This document shows positions 42,401 to 49,190 of a DNA stretch of 64,000 nt, piece after piece. Source of the DNA: Algoriphagus ornithinivorans. GTDB taxonomy: Bacteria > Bacteroidota > Bacteroidia > Cytophagales > Cyclobacteriaceae. The translations under genes were made by a program, and so were the position numbers. Position 1 is the stretch's first letter; every line of letters starts with the position of its first letter. A model generated the notes under the pieces. The model had not been told where the DNA came from. It saw only the letters and a list, made by a program, of their open reading frames with translations, and did not search any database. Where the stretch lies: positions 310,001 through 374,000 of the forward strand of contig NZ_FOVW01000001.1 in assembly GCF_900115305.1 (NCBI RefSeq). Reading direction: 5' to 3'.

Positions 42401-43549
42401 ATCAATCAGATTTTACTGAACCTGCTCTCCAATTCCATCAAATTTACAGAGAAAGGGGAAGTTAGTCTATCATGCCAATTAGAATCAGACCTTTCTGCCT
42501 CTCAGGTTTTAAAGATTCAGGTAAAGGATACAGGTATCGGGATGGATCAGTCTTTCATTTCAGGAAATTTTGAGAAGTATTCACAGGAAGATTCTTCCAT
42601 TACCAGAAAGTATGGAGGAACAGGATTAGGGCTTAGTATTACCACTGAGCTACTTCGATTGATGGGTGGTAGAATGGAGATAGATTCTGAAAAAGGAGTT
42701 GGAACGACCATTTCTATCATTTTACCATTGCAGAAAGGTTCTGAAAAAGATGTTCCGGTAGAAGAGGTTAAATCTGTTGATACAAGTGCTTTGCAAGATT
42801 GCTCTATACTGGTAGTGGATGATAATGAGTTTAACAGAATGGTGGCGATTACTATTCTTGAACAGAATGGTATCAAAGCTGAAACAGCTACCAATGGAAA
42901 AGAGGCTGTTGAAACTTATAAGAATGGACAGTTTGACTTGATTTTAATGGACGTGCAGATGCCAGTAATGGATGGGATTCAGGCTACAAAAATTATCAGA
43001 GAAGAATTGAAGTCGAAAGTGCCAATAGTTGCTTTAACTGCTTTTGCTATGAAAGGAGATGAGGCGCATTATCTGAGTAAGGGTATGGATTCCTACCTTT
43101 CCAAGCCTTTTCAGGAAGAGGATTTATTACAGGTTATATCACGATTCCTCAGTAATGACCCCTTGGAGATAAAGTCCAAAAAAGTGAAAAAAGCTGCTAA
43201 AACCAGATACTCACTAGAGGAATTGGAAGCAATAGGAAAAGGAAACCGATCTTTCGTAGATAAGATGCTCAGTTTATTTATTCAAAATGCGGAGGAAGGA
43301 ATAAAAGGGCTACAGGTTCTTTTTGATAAAAGTGATTTTGAAGGAGTAAGAAAATTAGCGCATAGAATCAAGCCATCAGTGAAAATGATGAAAATCCATG
43401 AAATCAGCGATGAAGTAAGAGAGCTGGAAATGGAAATCAATAATCAGGGAAATTCCGAAAGGATGCAATATTTAATCAATCACATTTTAGAAGTACTACA
43501 GGATGTAGTCATAGAAATCAAAGAAAATGAACATGAACAAGTCGACTGA
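39470..43549 (+). CDS. H-NOX-associated hybrid histidine kinase (HNOBA-PAS-GAF-HisKA-HATPase-REC-HPt)
   Basis: A 1359-residue protein. Residues 1 to about 150 (starting with FPFHFAFGKDFKI) match the HNOBA domain that pairs with H-NOX. Then come three PAS domains (about 165-540), a GAF domain (about 545-715), a fourth PAS (about 720-845), HisKA with His870 in MSHEIRTPMNA, and HATPase with NLLSNSIKF, DTGIGMD and GGTGLGLSI. The receiver has Asp1161 (LMDVQMPVMDG), and a C-terminal HPt has His1298 (AHRIKPSV). No membrane helix is visible, so it senses in the cytoplasm, with H-NOX as NO input. The phosphorelay output is probably the sigma-54 regulator at 37433 and/or the single-domain regulator at 44260. 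Confidence 0.93.
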   Translation: MKKSDFQVVVSKSHLDSVFPFHFAFGKDFKIQVEGPSLSKLLGDIKGKSFKELFLIDRPRKDIPPYEELKSMLDQTFILYSKGERKMRFRGQFVSFEELDHVVFLGTPWFSSIEQVVENDLAISDFAPLDPMVDLLHLIKNQELAAEDLKHLIDTVNDQKKNLEKLSYVASANRNGILFTDQEGHITYANEGYQNQTGYKLKEIIGNTPLSLGHGPETDKEEVKKMLEAFYAKQPFKLELKHYRKNGSWFWCRLIGQLISDKSGKFLHYFTLLEDVTLEKESKEKVAAFEKTFRQVLEFSGDNVWEHDFRTEKTVFSNQINNFLGLDFDEKTDLAKVWFQKIYPEDLPLVRENDRKYRSGEINSHQLEYRLFHADGSLKWVMDRGIVIEKDDNGLPLKIIGTHSDITHQKASEEELKEVNKKLGSVLNELKDVIWSVKYPTFETLFFTPSAEELFELDMDVMVNTTDWWGKVVHPEDLHVLDEIFEEVEINKEYVKEYRLKTSSGKVKWVQNKGKLIYENGRPDRLNGILIDISERKKTEDLLEAQEKLKNVLIEISSTYINMDLLEVDQKIQSSLEQLGQFVNADRAYIFSYDFEADTCSCTFEWCGEEVPSEFERIQKVPLHYLEKWVESHQKGEPFRIRNVDELEGEEWEEIKGKLSKRGIKSLITLPMIHGKDLLGFVGFDSIKVHHEYTQKEIELLFVFTQMLVNVQKRQQFEALLYRQEEKFRNIISNMSLGLLEVDNEETVLHANQTFCDMAGYKMDELIGSKATDLLLTEESKKTILKKSESRKFGHTDSYELQYRRPNGELRWWLISGAPNYNDNGQLTGSIGIHLDITAQKKLEEELIRQREEAEKSKRAKELFFANMSHEIRTPMNAIVGMGEQLGKTDLEPKQEKYLGVIQASAKHLMVVLKDILDLSKLEAGKMSIESIGFKPKEVMERIIEMMGPKAEEKRLDFKISFFDPKINPVLIGDPYRINQILLNLLSNSIKFTEKGEVSLSCQLESDLSASQVLKIQVKDTGIGMDQSFISGNFEKYSQEDSSITRKYGGTGLGLSITTELLRLMGGRMEIDSEKGVGTTISIILPLQKGSEKDVPVEEVKSVDTSALQDCSILVVDDNEFNRMVAITILEQNGIKAETATNGKEAVETYKNGQFDLILMDVQMPVMDGIQATKIIREELKSKVPIVALTAFAMKGDEAHYLSKGMDSYLSKPFQEEDLLQVISRFLSNDPLEIKSKKVKKAAKTRYSLEELEAIGKGNRSFVDKMLSLFIQNAEEGIKGLQVLFDKSDFEGVRKLAHRIKPSVKMMKIHEISDEVRELEMEINNQGNSERMQYLINHILEVLQDVVIEIKENEHEQVD

Positions 43550-44027
43550 AATTTTTGAAAAAGCAGAAAGACTGATGGATGAATTGGGCTTCGATATCAT
43601 CAAATCAGACAGCAGCAGACCTTGGGGAGGATTTTTGGTAATCAATGAAAACCAAGCAAAAAAGTTTGCCAAGCAATTCTTTCCGGAAGAGGATTTTGAG
43701 GCGTTGAAGCTTTCCGATAAACTGAGTCCGAAAATCTTGTTGGTAGCTCCTGGAAAAAGGCTAAGCTGGCAATATCATTTTAGAAGAGCTGAGATCTGGC
43801 GTTGTATTGATGGTCAAGTCAATGTGGCTACAAGTATGACGGACGAACAAAAAGATATCACGACTCTCAAAAAAGGAGATAAAATCAAATTGCAGCAAGG
43901 AGAAAGACATAGGCTAATCGGAATGGAAGACTGGGGAGTAGTTGCGGAAATCTGGCAACATACAGATGCAAAAAATCCATCAGATGAGGATGATATTGTC
44001 AGGCTTCAAGATGATTTTGGAAGATAA
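43527..44027 (+). CDS. Cupin-type mannose-6-phosphate isomerase
   Basis: A 166-residue single-cupin protein with the type II phosphomannose isomerase motif LSWQYHFRRAEIW (metal ligands His and Glu), then the third ligand His in GERHRL. It would interconvert fructose-6-phosphate and mannose-6-phosphate, feeding ManC at 35294; the mutase step is not encoded here. It overlaps the kinase gene by 23 bases (ATG at 43527 or 43533), so its production is tied to the NO-sensing genes. A terminator follows. Confidence 0.85.
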   Translation: MNMNKSTEIFEKAERLMDELGFDIIKSDSSRPWGGFLVINENQAKKFAKQFFPEEDFEALKLSDKLSPKILLVAPGKRLSWQYHFRRAEIWRCIDGQVNVATSMTDEQKDITTLKKGDKIKLQQGERHRLIGMEDWGVVAEIWQHTDAKNPSDEDDIVRLQDDFGR

Positions 44028-44041
44028 AGACTCAATAGTTA

Positions 44042-44075
44042 GTCTATATTATAGAAAAATTTCCAAAATATAGAA
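44042..44075 (+). promoter_or_regulatory. TTCCA-N5-TGGAA-like operators upstream of single-domain regulator
   Basis: 44061-44075 is TTCCA-AAATA-TAGAA (one mismatch). A more degenerate copy, GTCTA-TATTA-TAGAA, is at 44042-44056. They lie 53-86 bases upstream of the -24/-12 promoter at 44128. Confidence 0.4.
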
Positions 44076-44089
44076 AAATCAAATTTGAA

Positions 44090-44124
44090 AAAGCGCCTTA
44101 GGGATTACCTGAGGCGCTTTTTTT
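44090..44124 (+). terminator. Terminator after cupin isomerase gene
   Basis: Perfect 9-bp stem AAAGCGCCT/AGGCGCTTT (44090-44098 with 44112-44120), then T-rich DNA. Confidence 0.8.
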
Positions 44125-44127
44125 ATT

Positions 44128-44143
44128 TGGCAGTTCTTTGGCA
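44128..44143 (+). promoter_or_regulatory. Sigma-54 (-24/-12) promoter
   Basis: TGGCAGTTCTTTGGCA: GG at 44129-44130 and GC at 44141-44142 with the canonical 10-base gap. It matches TGGCAC-N5-TTGCA except for two positions. It is the clearest -24/-12 element in the window, and activator-like sites lie upstream. Confidence 0.55.
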
Positions 44144-44259
44144 TAAGTAGAATCAAAAGAAACAATATGAAATCGAGCTTTTTGCATACAACCTACAAAA
44201 GAGTAGCTATCAAAGAAGCGAGATCATATCAGTCCTTCAAAAATTTCAACACAAATCCC

Positions 44260-44649
44260 ATGAAAAACATCAAAACTCAAAACGTATTTATCGTCGATGA
44301 CGATCCATTTTGGACCGGAATCTTATCTCAGACTTTAGAAGAGATTGGGTTCAATGCGATTCAGTCTTTCGAAAATGAAAAAGACTTTTTGAACAGACTA
44401 GCTGAGCAGCATCCAGATTTGATCTTTTTAGATTATCAATTGGAAGATACCGATGGTCTACAGTTGCTTCAGAAAATCAAAGCTGTAAACGAAAATATCC
44501 ACGTAGTCTTCTGTACAGCTTTAGAAGATTTGGGAGTAGCAATTTCAGCGATAGAATTTGGTTCGGCCGAATATCTTCTGAAATCAAATGCTTCGGAAGA
44601 AGTAGTCTCTAAAATCATCGATTCCTTTCAATTTTCAAAAGTAGCCTAA
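44260..44649 (+). CDS. Single-domain response regulator
   Basis: This 129-residue receiver domain starts at MKNIKTQNVFIVDDDPFW, with the acidic pair in VDDD, the acceptor Asp in LIFLDYQLEDTDG, Thr in FCTALED and Lys in YLLKSN. It has no output domain, so it is probably a phosphate shuttle or sink for the hybrid kinase. An in-frame ATG at 44167 would add 31 residues that do not look like a receiver start; transcription from the -24/-12 promoter would begin near 44154, allowing either. Confidence 0.85.
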   Translation: MKNIKTQNVFIVDDDPFWTGILSQTLEEIGFNAIQSFENEKDFLNRLAEQHPDLIFLDYQLEDTDGLQLLQKIKAVNENIHVVFCTALEDLGVAISAIEFGSAEYLLKSNASEEVVSKIIDSFQFSKVA

Positions 44650-44660
44650 TCCATTTTATA

Positions 44661-47369
44661 ATGCCTTTTACATTTTCACATTCAGCAGCAGTTTTACCAG
44701 GAGTATCCAAGAAGAGATTTTCTCAGACAGGATTAATTCTTGGCAGCATTGTTCCTGATTTGGAGTTTTATTTCAGCTTGAGACTCGATGAAAATATTGG
44801 GCATAAAATGATCGGAATATTCCTTTTGGATTTTCCTTTAGCCTTCCTTTTAGCTTTCATATTCCATCAGTGGGTGAAAATACCCTTGATGAATTCTAGT
44901 CCACTTTGGATACAGGAGCGAGTTCAGTCTTATTCTCAATTGGATTGGAAGTCGTATTTCCATACCAATAGCTGGAAAGTGATACTTTCTATCTTTTTGG
45001 GAATCGGGACTCATTTGTTTTTGGATGCCTTCACTCATGTGGATGGTTTCATGGTAAATCTGATTCCTGCTTTAGCTGCAGACCTCCATTTCGCATCAAT
45101 TCAAATCCCAGTCTATGATTTCTTGCAGATCAGTCTGAGCGTGATCGGACTTGTGTTGGTGGCTATTGCATTTCTTAATTTAAAAAGGATTCCTGCTTCT
45201 CCTGAACGTCCTGAACTAGCTCAGGAATTTTGGGCACTGACATCCATGATCTCCTTGATCATTATATTGATCAGATGGTCACTATCTCCGGAATTCACTT
45301 CCTTCTGGGATGGATTTGTCATGCTGGTGGGGGCAATGTTTTATGCGATATTCCTTTCTTCCCTGATTTTGAAAAAATTGGGGTACAAGTTCTCAGGGAG
45401 TCACAGCAAGTTTCATAAACTTATCAATACCGGAAGTTTCAATCCAGGATTCAAAAGCAGAGCCTTTGCGGTAGAGGAGAATAAATTCCTTAGAATATTC
45501 AGCAAGGGTGTAATGAAGGTGAATAATTTCATTCACAAAGCCCAAATCATTATCACTGACTTTGCGAACATCCAGGTAATACCTGCTGGCCGGATTTTCA
45601 AGAAGATGGGGCAGAGATTCACGGAGCTTTTCAATATTGCTTCCTTTGGCTTCTCCTTCCAGTTCGATTTTAACGGCGGGTTTATCCAGACCCTCCACAG
45701 CAAATTCAGTAATCGTTACAGTCATGTTATTCAGAATTTAAGGGAATATATCAATAGTACTTTACTTCTAGTAGCAATTTCATTAATTATTTTCTTGATC
45801 CCTCTGGAGGCTAAAGCGCAGAATTCAGGTGTGGCTTTATCTCCTGAAAAGAGAGAAGCTCATATTCAAGCAGCTTCTAAACTGCGTTCTGAAGAACAAT
45901 ACTTTCAGGCTATCAGTCACTTGGATAGCATCCTGAATGCAAATCCCGTGGATGCTCAAATCTTATTATTCAAAGGGGATTTACTACTTCAAAGTCAACA
46001 ATTTGCCGAGGCAGTTAATGTTTACAACAGCTTAATCCCCTTGGATTATGAGACTACTGTAGCAAGAGTAAACATGTCCTATGCTTTGTTTATGGATAAA
46101 AAGCCGGCAAAAGCATTGGAGGCTGCTAAAGAGGCATGGAAAAAAGATGCTGAAAATAAGTCTGCGATTGTCAATTATTTCAATGCTCAACTTTGGAACA
46201 TCAAAACTCAATCTGCCGGTACTTTCCTTCAGGAAAATCAAAAACTTCTCTTGGATGATCAGATTTTGGTAATGAATGCCAGACTATGGACTACTTCCGG
46301 GAATTATAAAAAAGGACTTGCCTATTATGATAGCCTAGTTACCCGTTTTCCTCAGTCTTACTATATCCAAGAGTATGCAGAAGTTCTGATCGGAAAAAAG
46401 CAATGGGAGCAAGCAAATCAATTATTGGCACTAAGAAAAGATTCCCTTTCAGTTTCACAACAAGATAAACTGAATGATCTTCTCGACGCATCCAAAAAGC
46501 AAACTGCTGGAATTGAAGGAGGATATTTCGAAGATATTGCTGGAAATATTCGCATAGAACAAGCTGCTTTTTGGCAAAATGAGACAAACTCTGATTTGCA
46601 GGTAGGTTTGAGAGTTGGAGCCAGTCAGGTTTCTTCAGCGGAAGGGCAGAAGACCAAAGCGAATTTCTTTGCTTTAAACTTAGGTCATAGATGGACTCAG
46701 GCACTGGAAAGCAAAGCTGAGTTGGTAGGCCAGCAGATCAATCCCGACCAAGGAGAATCCTTTAGAGGAATAACCGGTAAGGTGGAGACAACATTCCAGC
46801 CGAACGACCGAAGAATGTTTGGACTTTACTATAGCTCTGATCTACTGAATTTTACGGCTGATCTTTTAGGAAAGAACATTAGAAGTAATAATCTGGGAGC
46901 ACTCGCTCATGTCATGTTGGATGGGAAGACAGGAATATTTTCTCAGGGAAGCTATGGGATGCTAAATGACGGAAATACCAGAATTCAGTTTTTTGGATCC
47001 ATTTATAGATTAATCAGAACTGAACCAACCTTAAAGACTGGTTTGAACTTCTCAGCTCTTTCATTCAGCGATTCAGAGACCAACCTGTATTTCGCTCCGG
47101 AGCAATTTATGAGTACCGAATTATTTGTGGATTACAGTAGTCCCATGCCTTTGATTTCTAAAGTGGCTTTGAAGATTCAGGCTGCAGCAGGAGTCCAGAA
47201 AATCAATGAATTGAATTGGGAGCCTACTTATAGAGCAAACGCAGAATTGAATTATAGAATCTCAGGGTTTGACCTGGGATTGAACGGGCAGTTTTCAAAT
47301 GTGGCAGCTGCCTCTGGCACAGGGTACAGATTTCATGCTGTGACCTTGAAAGTCAACAAGAAATTTTGA
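44661..47369 (+). CDS. Composite ORF: DUF4184 membrane protein plus TPR/outer-membrane beta-barrel protein
   Basis: A 902-codon ORF that appears to join two unrelated proteins. Codons 1 to about 245 are a DUF4184-type membrane protein (MPFTFSHSAAVLPG, SIVPDLEFYF, GTHLFLDAFTHVDG, several helices). Codons about 247-355 are the in-register antisense of a convincing STAS gene (45393-45725, minus) and look like non-functional sequence. From codon 360 on there is a signal peptide (LLLVAISLIIFLIPLEAKAQ), then tetratricopeptide repeats (about 385-620) and a YaiO-like beta-barrel ending in KKF. The second part has no ATG or GTG near its signal peptide. It may be one real fusion, or two genes, the second using a rare start such as ATT at 45729. 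Confidence 0.55.
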   Translation: MPFTFSHSAAVLPGVSKKRFSQTGLILGSIVPDLEFYFSLRLDENIGHKMIGIFLLDFPLAFLLAFIFHQWVKIPLMNSSPLWIQERVQSYSQLDWKSYFHTNSWKVILSIFLGIGTHLFLDAFTHVDGFMVNLIPALAADLHFASIQIPVYDFLQISLSVIGLVLVAIAFLNLKRIPASPERPELAQEFWALTSMISLIIILIRWSLSPEFTSFWDGFVMLVGAMFYAIFLSSLILKKLGYKFSGSHSKFHKLINTGSFNPGFKSRAFAVEENKFLRIFSKGVMKVNNFIHKAQIIITDFANIQVIPAGRIFKKMGQRFTELFNIASFGFSFQFDFNGGFIQTLHSKFSNRYSHVIQNLREYINSTLLLVAISLIIFLIPLEAKAQNSGVALSPEKREAHIQAASKLRSEEQYFQAISHLDSILNANPVDAQILLFKGDLLLQSQQFAEAVNVYNSLIPLDYETTVARVNMSYALFMDKKPAKALEAAKEAWKKDAENKSAIVNYFNAQLWNIKTQSAGTFLQENQKLLLDDQILVMNARLWTTSGNYKKGLAYYDSLVTRFPQSYYIQEYAEVLIGKKQWEQANQLLALRKDSLSVSQQDKLNDLLDASKKQTAGIEGGYFEDIAGNIRIEQAAFWQNETNSDLQVGLRVGASQVSSAEGQKTKANFFALNLGHRWTQALESKAELVGQQINPDQGESFRGITGKVETTFQPNDRRMFGLYYSSDLLNFTADLLGKNIRSNNLGALAHVMLDGKTGIFSQGSYGMLNDGNTRIQFFGSIYRLIRTEPTLKTGLNFSALSFSDSETNLYFAPEQFMSTELFVDYSSPMPLISKVALKIQAAAGVQKINELNWEPTYRANAELNYRISGFDLGLNGQFSNVAAASGTGYRFHAVTLKVNKKF
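45393..45725 (-). CDS. STAS-like domain protein (anti-sigma-factor-antagonist type), antisense within composite ORF
   Basis: A 110-residue ORF with good protein character: KIELEGEAKGSNIEKL, YYLDVRKVSDNDLGFVNEII, then KEFILLYRKGSAFESWIETSGIDKFMKLA. This follows the beta-alpha order of STAS domains, with the ending GIDKFMKLA typical of them. There is no conserved phosphorylatable Ser in the usual place that I can identify. It begins with ATG at 45725. It lies exactly opposite the plus-strand frame; both cannot be ordinary coding sequence, and the minus strand looks the real one. Confidence 0.65.
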   Translation of the reverse strand: MTVTITEFAVEGLDKPAVKIELEGEAKGSNIEKLRESLPHLLENPASRYYLDVRKVSDNDLGFVNEIIHLHYTLAEYSKEFILLYRKGSAFESWIETSGIDKFMKLAVTP

Positions 47370-47413
47370 TAAAAAAGTGTAGTTGAAAAGTGGTTGTTGA
47401 TCACCCCAGAAGT

Positions 47414-47461
47414 CCCGGACCTACCTTCATCTAATGATTGGTAGGCCGGGCTTCGCTTTTA
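47414..47461 (+). terminator. Terminator after composite ORF
   Basis: CCCGGACCTACC (47414-47425) pairs with GGTAGGCCGGG (47440-47450) with one bulged A, followed by a T-rich but interrupted tail. Confidence 0.6.
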
Positions 47462-47596
47462 TAAACTCTCTAAATCAATATTCAATATTTTTTATTGTAT
47501 AGTTCGGGAATATGCGATACAAAAAAATTTAATTTCGTTTAGTTATATTTTTTAAAGAGAAAAATATAAATTTAATAAGACCAAACACCTTGCACT

Positions 47597-48136
47597 ATGA
47601 AAATCCTAAAGTATGTGGGACTTATAGTCCTAATTATTATTGCGATTCCCTTGATTTCTGCTCTTTTCATCTCAAGGGATTATGGAGTCGTTGAAAAGCT
47701 CATTATCGAAAGACCGATTGCCGAAGTTTACGAGTTTACCAAGTATCTGAAAAATCAGGATCAATTCAGCAAATGGGCGCTGATGGATCCAGATATGGAA
47801 AAGTATTATGAGGGTGAAGACGGAACGGTAGGTTTTGTTGCAGGATGGAAAAGTGAGAACCCTGATGTAGGCCATGGAGAGCAGGAGATTTTAGCAATCA
47901 AAGAGATGGAGAGGATAGACTATGAGCTAAGATTCATTGAGCCTTTTGAAAGTACAGACAAAGCTTATTTGGCTTATGAATCTCTAGGTCCTAATCAAAC
48001 AGAGGTGACTTGGGGATTTGAGGGACACATGAGTTACCCCATGAATGTCATGATTCCCTTGATGAATATAGAAAATATGCTGGCTGATGATTTTCAAACT
48101 GGTTTATCCAACCTTAAAAAGATTATGGAGAAATAG
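47597..48136 (+). CDS. SRPBCC (polyketide cyclase-like) domain protein
   Basis: This 179-residue protein has an N-terminal membrane helix (YVGLIVLIIIAIPLISALF) and a START/Bet v1-like SRPBCC fold: IERPIAEVYEFTKYLKNQDQFSKW at the start, WGFEGHM in the middle and a long C-terminal helix. Such proteins bind hydrophobic ligands; the ligand is unknown. It is convergent with the DUF1460 gene across a shared hairpin. Confidence 0.8.
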   Translation: MKILKYVGLIVLIIIAIPLISALFISRDYGVVEKLIIERPIAEVYEFTKYLKNQDQFSKWALMDPDMEKYYEGEDGTVGFVAGWKSENPDVGHGEQEILAIKEMERIDYELRFIEPFESTDKAYLAYESLGPNQTEVTWGFEGHMSYPMNVMIPLMNIENMLADDFQTGLSNLKKIMEK

Positions 48137-48157
48137 GTTGAACAGTGATAAGAAATG

Positions 48158-48191
48158 AAAGCTCAAGTCCATGAAGGATTTGAGCTTTTTA
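48158..48191. terminator. Bidirectional terminator between convergent genes
   Basis: Stem AAAGCTCAA/TTGAGCTTT (48158-48166 with 48180-48188), T-rich on the plus side and A-rich on the other side. Confidence 0.7.
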
Positions 48192-49037
48192 TTTTGAGAG
48201 CTCAACCAGTCTGCCTACCATGATTCCGGATTGAGTTCTATTTCCTTGAAGATAATCATGTAGGGGAAGCGTAGAGATTTCCACTTCTTTATTTTTGGAG
48301 CTGGCATGTAAAAGATGAATTCTTCCATTTTTTTCAATGGCAAAACCCACATGCACCATATCCAAATTGGGGATTGTAGTGGTGATGGCAATGATGTCTC
48401 CTGACTGAATTTTTTCTTCCACTGAGTGGATTTGGTCCTTGGGAATAAAATAATAAGACCTTTTTACTATTGCAGATTCTATTATGCGCAATTGATCAAC
48501 ATTTTCTTTTTGACTCAATTGGGGATAAAACTGTGGGTTTTCAGTCATAAATGAAGGCTTGTTGGTATAAGAAATCCCACCTATTGCCTGAGTCATATCC
48601 ATGACAATTCCTTTTTGCTCATTGTCATGAATCCAATCTGAGAAATAATGAAGTCTACTGGTATAGCCTTTGTTTTCTCCCTGTCTGTATCGAATCTTCT
48701 TTAATTCCTCTTCAAAGTCCTTCATGCTGAATTTCCCCATTTGACTTATTCGGGTGAGCCCAAGGACAGTTTCCACAAATGTAGTGCAATCCACACCCAT
48801 TAGATTGATAACCAATTGCTCAGGACCTGGAACCTCCAATGTTTTCTCCACATAGGGAGTTTTTAAAAAAGACTGACCTATCTCAATAGCTTGGAGATGG
48901 ATTGGGTTGTTTGGGTTATTTTCTTGAGAGAGGTTTTCAAGTGTGCTTTCTAATTTTTTCCTGCTTTGAAGGTCGCAGACAGTCTGAGCAGAGAGTTTAA
49001 ATGATAGAATGAAAAAAAGTATAAAAAAGCGTTTCAT
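48189..49037 (-). CDS. DUF1460 family exported NlpC/P60-like protein
   Basis: A protein of about 282 residues starting at MKRFFILFFILSFKLSAQ (ATG at 49037; an upstream start at 49121 adds 28 residues that do not look like a signal). A papain-like active site is visible: Cys in GVDCTTFVETV, His in DMVHVGFAI and a polar residue in LLHASSKNKEV. DUF1460 members are annotated as N-acetylmuramoyl-L-alanine amidase-like and probably act on cell-wall peptides in the periplasm. Confidence 0.82.
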   Translation of the reverse strand: MKRFFILFFILSFKLSAQTVCDLQSRKKLESTLENLSQENNPNNPIHLQAIEIGQSFLKTPYVEKTLEVPGPEQLVINLMGVDCTTFVETVLGLTRISQMGKFSMKDFEEELKKIRYRQGENKGYTSRLHYFSDWIHDNEQKGIVMDMTQAIGGISYTNKPSFMTENPQFYPQLSQKENVDQLRIIESAIVKRSYYFIPKDQIHSVEEKIQSGDIIAITTTIPNLDMVHVGFAIEKNGRIHLLHASSKNKEVEISTLPLHDYLQGNRTQSGIMVGRLVELSK

Positions 49038-49190
49038 TAGGAAAAGAAGTTTAGAATTATTGAATTGACCAGATTTGAATAGGCACTGTGCATTGAAGGT
49101 ACAAAGTATTTTTTTGACCACTTTTAATAGGAATTAGAATTTAGATCGACTTTGTGTTCCTTGAAATTCAAATAGCTCGTTTTCTATGAC

